Source of the DNA: Tyto alba
Lineage: Eukaryota; Chordata; Aves; Strigiformes; Tytonidae
Reading direction: 5' to 3'
Assembly (NCBI RefSeq): GCF_018691265.1
Contig: NW_024881279.1
Span: 3,935,243 to 3,999,242 of the forward strand
DNA length: 64,000 bases
The position numbers and the translations under genes are program-made. The first letter of the stretch is position 1. Every line of letters starts with the position of its first letter. The notes beneath the pieces were generated by a model. That model did no database searches, was not told the DNA's origin, and saw nothing but the letters and a program-made list of their open reading frames with translations. Of this stretch, positions 52,301 to 64,000 are shown in pieces.

Positions 52301-55300
52301 AGGAAACAGGGACTCCCTAAGAGGATGCAAGGGCTGGGCTTTTTAAAAATCTTTTTAAAAACTAAGAATCTTGTACTTAAGTTATAGCATTTAGACACAT
52401 TGATGTTAGTTGGATTATTTGTACAAATTATTCAAGTCACCATAATGATTTTGTGTAGAGCCTCTAGATTAAGTATTGAACACCTCTCATTTTATTTTTA
52501 AAAACCTTTAGTAGATAAAAGGATTTTTACCACGCATATAAAACTGAACAGAACAAATGGGTAATAGTAAAAGTGCACTCCCTTATGGAACACAGGCTGG
52601 AATGGAATTTGGTCCATTTGATGTTCATTTGGAAATTCTGCAGGATGAGGCATGCAAAACAGCTTTCTATATTCAATAGATTCAACCAATATCAGTCCTA
52701 GCTGATCATATTTACCAAGTCATGTCAAATGTGGCACTCTTCTCTGGGATTTCAGTTGAAGCAACTCTTCAGTCTATTCTAGACAGAAATAAACAAAGGT
52801 TTCTGCCAACTACTCTGCCATCAGAGAGAGATGCTATCATCAGAGAATGGAATGCTATCAGTATTGACTCAACATTTAGTAGTTCAAGATAGGGGCGAAG
52901 CCTTTATAATAATCACCTTTAGGAAGGAATGGGTGCCTCTGTATCAGAGGTGCAGGAGTAATCTTCCATCAGGTACTGCCCCAAAGGTAGAACAAGTTCA
53001 AGGTCAGTGACAGGCGGCCAGGACAGGCAGACTCTCCTTTGGCGACGGCAGCAGCTCAGCGCCGGCAAGCTGTGTGGCTTCAGGAGTCGGGGCGGTGCCA
53101 CCTTCAGACCTGTCCCCCCCATTCCGGAGGGCGAGGGGTCACTCCCTGCATGCCATGAGGTTACTCAGGGGAAGGATCGCTCTGCCCCGTCCCTCACACC
53201 TTTTCTCTCTGCTATTCTACTCAGTCTGAGAGAGGCTGCGGAGCACTGTGCACCTTTGGTGACCCAGGTGTAGCCATTCTGATGTCCTTATGTTAAATTC
53301 CTTGCAATACCAGGTCTCACAGTGACACAGCTGAGAACGTGAAGCCTTACTAATTCCTTTTCTTGCTAAAGGTGTCAAGATATTGTCAAACATTTTCCTC
53401 AGCCCCTCCTCCATTAGAATTTTATTTCTTAAGGTGCTAAGCTGGAGTTGCACTGCACCTTTGCAAGCTGTGCATACTAATGCGAGCAGGTATTACTTGT
53501 TGTGCTGCTTTATCATGGAAATCTTTTTCTCTGCTGTCATTTGCAGCCCGCCAAAGGCAATCATAATTTCACAATGAAGACATGTATAATTGAGGTCATT
53601 ATAGGGAGCAACCTGGAATGAGCATCTATGGAGAAAAAACTCATTGATTTAGCACTGCGTGGAGACAATTTACATAGTAAATGTCGGTTGCCTGCCTGCC
53701 TTTGCTCATGCTACTCTACATACAGAAACAGATTTCACACTTTAAAAAGTGCTTAATATCATTAATTAGATCTTTTCCCTTAAATCTAAAGAAAATATAC
53801 TTTTTAGTACATTGTTGCCACCTTTAATCATTGTTACATTTGTTCATGAGTATCTTGCCTCTCTAAAACAGAACATGGAGCAACTGGCTCTATTGCTTAG
53901 ATTCTGCTTAGGGGACAAGGCAATACTTTTTTAACCCTGTAACTTGCTCTCAGTGAGGAGACAACCAAAATGTAGCCTTGTTTGAAGCAATGGGCAGATG
54001 ACTTTCAAACAAAGTCTCAAGCCCAGATTCTTGCCCCCAAATTACTGCTCCTAAGCAAAACCACCTTTTGTCTGTGAACCGAAGCATGGATAACTCAGGC
54101 CTAAATACATCATGTTTCTCCAGCAATGGTTCAAGTCAGGATTGGTTTAATGGGATGAAAACTTTAGCCTCCACTCAATTCCCCAAGTCCTGCAGCTGTG
54201 TTTATGCACTGCATTGCATTCGTAAAATATGTTTCTTGCCTTGTGGTCCCATAGTGCAGCACGAAAGTCAGTGCTGATTTTAGCATTTGTTTCAACATAT
54301 AAAAGAGCATTCTCTAGCTGAACACATTCTCAGGTGAGGAGCTAACCAAATCAAGAAAATCAAAACAATTAATGGATCAGAGAGAAAAAAACAGGCTATA
54401 CCTTTTATAATTATTTTTACCTCAATAATTTTGATGCAATGTATTTGGCTTTACATAGAGAGGGGAGAGCAGTTTTAGACCCTCTGAGCTGACTGCAGCT
54501 AATTGATTTTAAAATGACTGTGTTATATGTGAGATGTATTTATAAACATGCAACTGAACATGAAACTTGGCCAGCCAAAGACTGACTTCAGTGATACTGT
54601 TTGGGAAACCCTGGGATGAGATGTGGTCATCTAATTAGTCACTGCAGAGAGAGATTAAAAGAAATGAAGGGCAGTTCACAGTGGGTCTGAACCTCTAAAG
54701 TACTGTATAATATGCTTATAAATTACTTGTATTAGCATTAGAGTATTTGCAAAATACCCTGTGATTTACTTTCCACCCTACTCTGTAGACTAAGTAAATG
54801 GATTAATAAAAACCTTAGTAGACGAATCACACTGGGTTTGCATGCTTTTGCAAACCTGTCACACTAGCTGCTTTTAGGACTATCTCCAGAAGAAATGTTG
54901 CCATGCTATCACATTTTCTTGGTTATTAAGGTTCAATAAGCAAGTCTTACCTAGAAGTATTTGCTGTCTTCTCATCTGTCCAGTCAGGTGAAAGAGCTAT
55001 CCATCACCCAGCCCCAAAAGAAAACTCAATTTTCCGAACAACTTAGAATTACAGGAAAGCCAACCATGCTATTAAAAATGTTTATGTTATTAATTAACAA
55101 CATTAGAGCTGTTAATGAACATGATTTAAGTTGTTCACAATTAATTAACCCAGAGAATACCTACAGCTCCCACATCAATTCAGAGCAGGTGATCTGGATG
55201 AGGCTTCTGGCTTTATAACCTGTGAAAGACACCATCAAGACCTGGCTCTGCCTCTGGCCACCTTTGGTGTGACCCACCACTGGCCTTCATGGGACATTTT

Positions 55301-55921
55301 AGGAGTATGGCTTCCCTCAAAAAGAGGCACCACGATGCAGTGCTCCTCAAAGACTTCTAAGCTTAATTAACATGAATAATAAAAGCATTGCTAAAGCTAA
55401 GTAGAAATGTTCATATCTCAGCTTTATTCTGTAACTGCAATAATTCAAGTTCTTAATGTAATTTATAAATCCTCAGGACCTTGGGCATGCTACTTCATGA
55501 ACTATTTTATTGTAAATTCTCTACTAAATTAGTAATGCTGTTTTCTAAGTCATAAAAAGCCGTAATCATATTTCTAGTGGTATGAAAGAATTTAGTACCT
55601 CAAGCCCTCTTCTGTCATTACTCTTGAAGGCCACAGGCTATGACTCCCTGAAGTAGGTCCATACCTTGCACTGAAAAAACCTGTCTTGCTGTGGAATTCA
55701 GAATAAATGTGTGCAAATCACCAGCGGTATTCAGCTCTGGTGTGGTGCTAGAGGACAAGATCCCGTCTCTCATCCCTGTCAGGTTGAAAAACTCTTCTAG
55801 TCTGCATGACCATGACTTTTAGATTAAATGTAAGAGAAAAGCCGCTATTAGAACAATTAAATATTACAAAGACTTTTACTTTTCTTCAGCAACTGTATCT
55901 GCAATACACTATCACTGACAT

Positions 55922-56024
55922 ATCATGGAATGGTTTGTGTTGGAAGAGACCTTCAAAGGCCATCTAGTCCAAACTCTTGCCATGGGCAGGGTTATCTTTC
56001 ACTAGATTAGATTGCTCAGAATAG
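55922..56024 (-). mobile_element. CR1 LINE fragment, 3' end, truncated
   Basis: About 100 nt matches the diagnostic 3' region of chicken-repeat 1 read in reverse: GGAATGGTTTGTGTTGG, AGAGACCTTCAAAGGCC, ATCTAGTCC, then TGCCATGGGCAGG and ACTAGATTAGATTGCTCAGA. This block is typically seen on the strand opposite the element, so the element is placed on the minus strand. The usual terminal 8-mer ATTCTATG repeat is not seen. Boundaries are approximate. Confidence 0.85.
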
Positions 56025-57245
56025 CTGATTATTTAGATAATGAGAATATACTGAATAAAACAAAGCTTAACTTGAAGGAGGAGAAAAAATAATCTTATAT
56101 CAAAGACTGAGCCAGCTTCTAACTAAGAGGGATTAGGACTTCCCATGCAGACCAAGCTGCCCTTGCTCCTGTGAAATACCTGCATACTCCCCTGAACCCT
56201 CTGGAAATGAAGAAATGACACCAGGGGAGGACGAGCATCCCTTCCAGCAGCTGGATTTGAGAGCAACCGAGGACGTTTCTTGCCCAGCTCTGAGAGGATG
56301 GATTCAGATCTCCTGAACTTCAGAGATCTGGAGGCTGATGCCACCTCAGAGCCAGCCTCTCAATCCCTACATGGGAACCGGAGTCACCAGGCCTGGCGTG
56401 GCCGTGTCGCAGGATGGGGTGATTTGCTCCCAAGGAAGGCCAATTTCTCACACTGCATGTAGAGAAAATTCAAGTAACTCCAAGAGAGCCACCTGCACTG
56501 GAAACGTCTACATCTGAAGAGGCAAACTCTGTTCTAACAGCTGCTTAGGTTTTTGTCTAAATTACACACAAGTTCTTTCAAAAAATCATGCACATTCAAA
56601 AACAAGAACCCCGGCTTTCCCATATGAATTTGGATCAAGCACATTCACATAGCTAATAAATTTGCTAAAAATCATTTATATTGACTTTTAGCCAAACAGC
56701 TTCTTTATGTGCTGTATTCTAAAGATCGATTCATTTTTTTTTTTTTTTAAAGAAAACAAGTAACACACTTTCCATCATAAAATCCCATCACTGCCCTCCT
56801 GTTACTAATCAGATGGAGAACATTTACTTTGTGCAGAAAGGGATAATTCATTCATTCTTGAAAGTACATGAATAAATATAAGTTGTTCAGTGCTTAATTA
56901 TCTAATCTCCTGAGGGTGATAAGTGATGGATTCATTATGTAAATAGGCATAAGTAGTCTATTTTAGAGAATAGTTTACATAAATGCATTTGTTTTTATTT
57001 TAAATTCCTATTTCCCACAGATTGAGAGCAATGTTGATATGATTAATTTTTCATAAAATATTCCCATGTTGTGTCAACAGTGTCCTGCCTAGATTGTAAC
57101 AGCCACACATTTTCCCAGTCAATTTATTAATCTGAAAAGTAAAATTGCTAATGGTCTAATAGGCTCTCGGAATTACTTCTCGTAGTCACACCAGTTAAAC
57201 ACGGGACTTAAAAGATTTGTCTCTATTTCTTAAGAAGAATCAAAC

Positions 57246-57290
57246 CCATACTATAGTATACTATATATATACACACCATACTGTAGTATA
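57246..57290. repeat. Imperfect 30-nt-period repeat with self-complementary core
   Basis: CCATACTATAGTATA at 57246-57260 recurs as CCATACTGTAGTATA at 57276-57290, with 14 of 15 bases identical. The first copy contains the perfect palindrome TACTATAGTA. The spacer is a TA-rich stretch. Confidence 0.85.
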
Positions 57291-60200
57291 CATACTTTTA
57301 GAATAATTATGGGAGTATTAAAATACCTCACCGAACCCACAGAAAAAAAAAAAAAAAAAGAGTATGATGTTCTTCTGGGGCAGATGTGAGTTACTACAGC
57401 TGCTTCCTGTGTTTCACACTCTCTATCCTATTGGAATTGAAAAATATAATTAGTTGTTTCACTGCCACAAAAGCTACCGTTGTCTCTTATAAAAGGTTTA
57501 TTTCATCATTTCTAGGAGTTTAAAAGTTTTTCCCAGTCCTTCAGAAATTCCTTAGCTTTGAAATGGAGAACTCCTTAGCATGGGTAAGTTCTTTCAAAGC
57601 AACAACACTTTTAAGAACAGCCACCATCTATATTTAAACTACCCTATTTCAGAGTTTCAGAGGACCGAAAAAACATATGAAACCACTAAACTTTTTTTTT
57701 GGAACTTCTGCAAGTTACAGCAGCTGAACTGATTTATATCTGATTTAAGGCAGAAAAAGATAGCTTCTGGTGGAGGATGTGGCATGCCAAGTTTCTCCCT
57801 GGAGTGAATTTTTATGGCTGCTCTATAAACCCCTAGGGTTTATCATGGAAATACTGTCAGACCATTAAGTCCAACATGACTTGTGGGAACTGCTGTAATG
57901 TGTACGTAAATTACTTCGAAAATAGAGACAAGTCAGGCCATGGGGTATTTGGGGTTCAAGAAGCATTCACATCTAGTTTAAAACCACTGAGACATCAAAA
58001 ATGGCTGCATCGAACTGCTCTGATCTCTCACTCTCTGTTCATTTTACTTTGAGTTCTAGGCCAGCATTAGGCAGTGAATGATACACTGAAAAATGGATGA
58101 ACCAGGAAACAAGGAGCCTAAGAAAAAGCCCCACACTGCTTCTAAACCTCAGATTAAGGGTTTGTAAAAAAAATCCCAAGCATTTAAAATCAGGTATATT
58201 TATTTATTTCATATTCCCACATTTACTGCGTTCATAAACAACCAGATCAGTGATAGCATACGTTTTGAGTTGTAAATAAGCATTAGTAATATTTTTCACG
58301 GAGCTTTCATTGCTCTTTCTATGGATGACTGCAAATTTAGATGTGGTGATTATATGGATTTTGCATCTTTTCTGATTGTAGCTACACTCAGGATACTTAA
58401 TAAACGCAAGAACTCTGCTTTCCTGTGCTCACACCATCCCAACCCAGAACGTGAGCTACTTCATCCCCCACTTTCACCTTCTACTCCAGCCATTGCCCAT
58501 CTGGGTTTTGCCTCATTAAAGTCAGAGTTCAGCCTCTCTCCGCTTTTGGTGATTTTCCTTATAAACAGCTTCCCAGTTCCCAGGTCAGCAGTAGAAAATC
58601 AGAACATGTTTCATTTGTAAATTAGAATTACATAAGCAGGGTAAAACCAATGCAATAAAAAGCGAGTGGCTGTAAGGCGTACCCAGATATTTATGCCATG
58701 CACCTCTGGCTGGACGTGGGACTTGCATAATATCATTCAAAAATGCTAACTCCCAGGCTGCAAAGTAGAATTATGGACATAAAGACTTCAGCTATGCCAG
58801 GGCTCAGGTGAACGTGCATCCTGAAGATGCATTTCTCTTTGTCCCAACGGTGTTGCAGGGTCCTGCCTTGGAGGGTAAGGCTTCGGACTGATTTAATGTG
58901 TGCTGCAGTGATCTATAGATCTGGAGCTGGCACAAAAGGTGCAAATTCGGCTGGGGGGACTGTGCAAGGTTACAGCAAGGTTGCTCTGCAGCAACGTTTA
59001 TGCAGATAACATCTTGCATTTTAAAAATACATTAGTTGACAAAAACTTTGGCATCAGCACTCTTGTCCATGTCCTTCCCATATTCAAAACCGCCTAACTA
59101 AAGTTTAGCAGAAAGTCAGAACTGTACAGATGAACAGCAGCGATTTGCAAAGAAACACATAATTAAATAATGTATTTCAGGAGAGGAGGGTGAGGGGAAA
59201 CCAGAGAGCAAAGAACGGTACCTAAAGAAAATCCCCTGGTTTGTGCTATCAGCACATCTATTGTTGTGGGCTGGTTTCTCCCAGTTAAACCTTTTCAAGC
59301 CAAATCCCCTGCAGTTAAGAGCCTTTTAACAACCGCACAGAAAGGGCCAGGTAATTCATCAGTGCTCCTGCGCCATGCCTGGTAGGCAGCTGGGACTTTT
59401 TAACAAAATTTTGAATCAGCATTTCAAAGCTGACGTAGCTCGGAATTTTATTGTTTAGTCTCCACGGGTTATTGCAGGATGGACAGCAAAAGGTTTGGAA
59501 GGGATCGGCAGGGAAGGGGTAAGTACAGGCTTCATGTGGACACTGAGGCGGCTTCTCCAGTGGAGTAGAAACCTCTGCAGAGAGCTTCAGAGATTGGGAC
59601 AAGTGGTGGTGACAGCAGGAGAAGCAGATTTAAGACCTTGCCCAGGCAGCCAGCCTGCTCTGCCTCAGTTTCCCCCATGGGAAAGACCTCTCCAGGCCAT
59701 TTAGGAATAACATGTTTGAAAAGATTTCTCGGCAACCATGGTAATAGGGGCCACACAAATACCCACAAGCGTGCCGTGTCTGTGGATTTCTCATTAAAAC
59801 CCTTCAGAGGTTCACAGATAAAATCCACATATAAAACTGAAATTTAATTACACAAAAATACTTTGAAGCAGAGATTTGCAGCTACTGCTGTGAGAAACTT
59901 AAGTTCCAGTAATACAAGAATGATAAATGCTGCATCCTTGAAAGTAACAGGAAAAACAAATCATCCAGACTATCATATTAAAAAGCATATTGAAAAGCAA
60001 GATATGCTGGCAAAATCAAAAGTGGCCGGTCATACTTTGTGTACCCACCGACATTAGCTTCTTGAAACTTTTAAATCTGCAGAGCAAAATGATTTATAGA
60101 AGCTGTTCTTTATCATTCAGGCTTATAAGTCTTATGTCACATAAAACCCCCTGGCATTAGAAGAACATTCAGGTTGCGAAGGGAAGCAACCACAGAAAAG

Positions 60201-63200
60201 GAGAGTGGAGACGGCCTGCATCGCTTGGGTTGCACGCGTGCCCCTCTTAATTCCGTGAGCGTACACTATTTTTGCACAGAACGGACAGGGCTTTTTTAGA
60301 GAGCAGCTATTCAACATTTTGTTTTTCTTATCTTATATCCTCAACCTTATTTTCAACTACTCAAATGTATCTCTGAATGCAGAAATGATTCGTTTCTCCC
60401 TGGATTTTTCTGTATTACCCTTCACCGTTAAATCCGCTTCAGAAATGCTCGTGAGCACCTTTGACACTTTTGCTTTGAGTGAGTTGTGCGGCCTCAGAGA
60501 TGGATTATGCAGCACAAAGTACTCTTTAGCTCTTCTTCCTCATTTCTGCTCTGCTCCAGCTTGCTCCCAGCTCCGACCTGGCTGAGACCTCCTGTCCCTG
60601 CCGAGCTTCAGCCACCCCACGGTCCCCACTTCCATCCCCGCTGTCACATCACGGCTCTTCCCATCACCTCCAGAGCTGACATCTGCCCCCTCCACACCTC
60701 CCAGGCCCAGCGAGGGCTGATGGGGACAAAACATGGCCCGATCCTGCTCCTGGCTCTGCAGAGACAGCCTCTGCTGCTTCTCAACAAAGGAATTTCTTTG
60801 CCAAAACCTGAGAAGTATTTTCCCGAGTCTGTGCAAATTGTGCCTAAGTTTGCATCTTAAAGCTTGGCCCCACTGCGGCTGCTTCTACCCCTACAGCCCT
60901 CAGCCCGCCTCTGCTCTCCCGCAACATGGTTTTCGTCATCCATTCCAACCAACAGTATTTAAAATAACGGGCACATTTCCATTCCTTCTTCCTATGAAAA
61001 TGGCCTTTTTTTTTCCCTCCTATTTTTTAATTGTTCCCTTATCAGTTTCTATCAACCATATCTTATTATCTCTTTGTATGGGATATTAAATGGCTCTGGG
61101 TGACCCACCACCTCCTCCCCATACAGGTGATTATAGACCGCATCGCAGAGATTTTTTTTGTACTAACAGAATACAATCTTGGATACCACTGTTTTGGTAA
61201 TGGCTGTTAAATATTGACCTTTTAGGCTGACTGCAGTAGGTACATGCCTTGTTTACGTTTAATGATCACAAATTAAAATCAGCTCAATAAACTGAACTTT
61301 TGAGGAATGTACATTGCACTATATATAATGAATTATTGCTGGTTAAGTCTATAACTTAAATACAAACACAATCTTTAAGCATATATTTAATTTATAACGG
61401 CCCAGAAATTGAATGGGCTAAATGGAAGCTTGTTTAATGCTAAATTATTTGCCAGCATAGCCACCATATGCCAAGTGGCACAAATAACCATATTCATCAC
61501 ATCAAGAGTCTGGGGATAGTTTCTTTTTAAGATCTTTAGCACAGTGCTCATCACAAATATTATCAACCAGATGCTCTGTTTTTCCAAGAAACAATTCACC
61601 CTTAACGTGAAGAAAAAACGCAGAAATTCTCTCAGACTGCAAATCCATGTGCACATCACAACAACCCAATCACAGGAGCGATCGAAGCGGCATCGCTCCT
61701 CACAGCCAGTTCCTCCCTGAACAAGAGCCTTCCTCGCCTTCTCCGGCCAGACCTTCCTCCCCCTTTATTTTATGCAGAGACACAGCAACAACTTTCAAAA
61801 TATATTTATTCACTCACCAAAGGTCAGATACAAATTAGCACATTGTAAAAAGCCACTATCTTGTACAGAACACCAACACTGATAGCTCAGTTGCTTTTGC
61901 TAATATCTTACCTAAATAATGTCTCTGTGATAGGAAAACTGCAGAAAACAGCACTGAAGTCTAGCTACTGCTCATGGAGGTAATGTCAAAGTTAAAAATT
62001 TCTGACATAAAATCTGCAGACAATACAAGTATTAATAAGATCAGTGGTTGGATTGTACATGCCAGTATATATTATCCATTGTGTAAATCACAGCCTTGAT
62101 AATGAAATTATTTTCACAAACGTAACATGACATTCATTCACTAAGATACAACACATACCTGCAGGGCATTGAGTGAAAAGCCTTCTGCAGTACTTTAATT
62201 GATGTATAGTCCTTTGTGGCTTATATCCATTCAAAGTAATCTCAAATCCTACATTTTTAATTGGCTCAACTGCATTATTATTAATTTAGGTAAACAATTA
62301 ATGGTAATTTATGGAGCTATTATTTAGTTAGTCCCAGCACTGTTGCAGCACCAGATGTGATGACTGACAAGGTTTGGTTTGGGTTTTATATATGACTAGT
62401 GAGGCAGAGCACACCAAAAGGGCTCAACCACAATCAAGGATTCACAGGACAAAGCCTTGTTCAAACATATACTAAAAAACCAGTTCATGCCCTAGAGAGC
62501 TTCAATGGAAATATGCAATAGTGCCCAAAGATAGCATGGGAAACCAAGGCATGGTTAGATAAAACACTGGGCAGAGCAAACCTTGTCTTGCTGCTCATGA
62601 GCAGCACTGCCAAAACCTGAAAAAATGTCATAAATTATTGTGGGAAGAGTTGTTGATATCTTATCCTTGAATTCTGCTTTCAGAGGTTTTCACTATGGTG
62701 ACCAGCTCAACTACAGGTGTTTGGGATTGCTCTGTCTCTGGCAAGACCCCAGGTGCATGAGTGAGTGGTTCTGGTTTGGTTAATCCTAGGTGGAAGGGAT
62801 TTAATGAGCATTAGCTAAATTATGCTATTTGAAGCAGGTGACATGAATACTCTTTAATTTCTCTTACAGTTAGGCTTCATCTTTTGCCAAACCCCTAATT
62901 TCTCTATCTTTTCTACTATTTTCTCCCTTCCCTTTACTAAGGCTACATTGAGCAAGACAGCAAAATGCCAACACGTGGAATTGAGAAGATTGCCTCTGAT
63001 CCTATAAAAAGGACATCCCACAACTGAGAATGCCTCCAATTAGTCCTAAAAGCTGAGACACCTCACTCTTTCAGTCCAAGTCAGATCAAGGAGGACTGCA
63101 ATTTTCCACCCTTGTTTCATTAAGAGCAGAGGATGGTGGTGCTCAGTGCTACCACGAGCAAGCAAACCTCACCTCCAACCATGGGCAATATGAACTTTTC

Positions 63201-64000
63201 AGGAATAATCCTTCAGACCTGCAAAGCAGTGCTCGGTTGGCTCACAGAGCAGCAAGGGCTGTGTGCAATGCTTGATAAACCTCGCCGAATAGGTCAGAGC
63301 AGAAGTATAGGATCGGGTCCTGTAACTACTGAAGCGCTCTCTGAAATGAGCCCTGGTCATCTGTGCCTTGGCTGTCCCCCTGCAGCAAGTCACTTGCTGC
63401 ACCTGGAAATAAAGAACATCAGTGGTGACTCAAGGTGTGCACCAAGGACTGGCTTGCATAGGCAACTCCATTCTTTGCCCCACGTTAAAGCTATGCCTGT
63501 AATTTTAAATCCTCCCTCTGAAGACACAGCTATCTCATTATACTTCATGCACTGCAAATCATTAACTCTCAGTATAAATCAAGTGCAATGCTTATATAGG
63601 AAACGTCAAGGATGAAGTACTGAAGTCAGGGACATACTGTGAAAAAAGGCTTTTAATGATTCAGAGTAATATATTTCAGATGTTTGAGCAAACAAAGCAT
63701 TCATAAACCACTGCAGAACTGCTCCTTTCAGACTGAATGGAGCCTTTATTCCCAAGTTACAGATAATAGTGATTGAAGGAAGGAGAAAAGCCAAGGACAC
63801 TAAACCAGGTAAAGCAGTGCTCCCCAATATTTTCAAGCAAGGAGGCATAGAAATATTTCATGCTGATCTTCTGTAAGACTGCCTACTGCAGTGCGGAAAC
63901 TTGCTTAAACTATTTTTTCCTAGCTTCTTCACTTAGCAGTACCTGGGGATATGAACTGCTCATTGAAATTTATGTAACATGTTTAAGGAAAGAACATGCT

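Noticed and set aside
63133..63615. 160-codon plus-strand open frame near the right edge
   Set aside because: No recognisable domain; the opposite strand is also partly open, as expected by chance.

Overview
The window reads as vertebrate, specifically avian, nuclear DNA. It is AT-rich and almost entirely non-coding, with short exons separated by kilobase introns with GT/AG borders. It carries a CR1 LINE fragment and a solo LTR of a type common in bird genomes. There are no bacterial-style operons, CRISPR arrays or recognisable tRNA/rRNA genes.

One gene is supported: the 3' portion of follistatin-like 4 (FSTL4), on the minus strand. I reconstructed ten coding exons, from 49245 down to the stop codon at 9237-9239. 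Intron phases agree at all nine joins (0,1,1,1,1,0,0,0,2), giving 1802 coding nt and about 600 residues of continuous protein. They encode two immunoglobulin domains (exons at 49079, 36135, 28494 and 27346), a 27-nt microexon (25874), and the long C-terminal region (exons at 20577, 16942, 16235, 13051 and 9237). The human protein is about 840 residues by recall, so roughly 240 N-terminal residues are missing. These should hold the signal peptide, follistatin/Kazal domain and EF-hands, and must lie beyond position 64000, to the right. The C-terminus (ending WVGEV, with an [15 protein letters not shown] stretch) points to FSTL4 and away from its paralogue FSTL5.

Layout: 1-9236 is 3' UTR plus downstream sequence with no supported gene. 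9237-49245 is the exon-containing part of FSTL4. 49246-64000 is intron. The intron between exons 20577 and 16942 carries an antisense solo LTR (18152-18744). The upstream intron carries a truncated CR1 (about 55922-56024). I see no novel multi-gene system here. The points worth a second look are local: a microexon with a weak donor, three overlapping candidate donors at one exon, homopolymeric-T acceptors, a target-site duplication apparently decayed at CpGs, a near-perfect AT-rich palindrome, and several CpG-containing GC-rich islets inside AT-rich introns.
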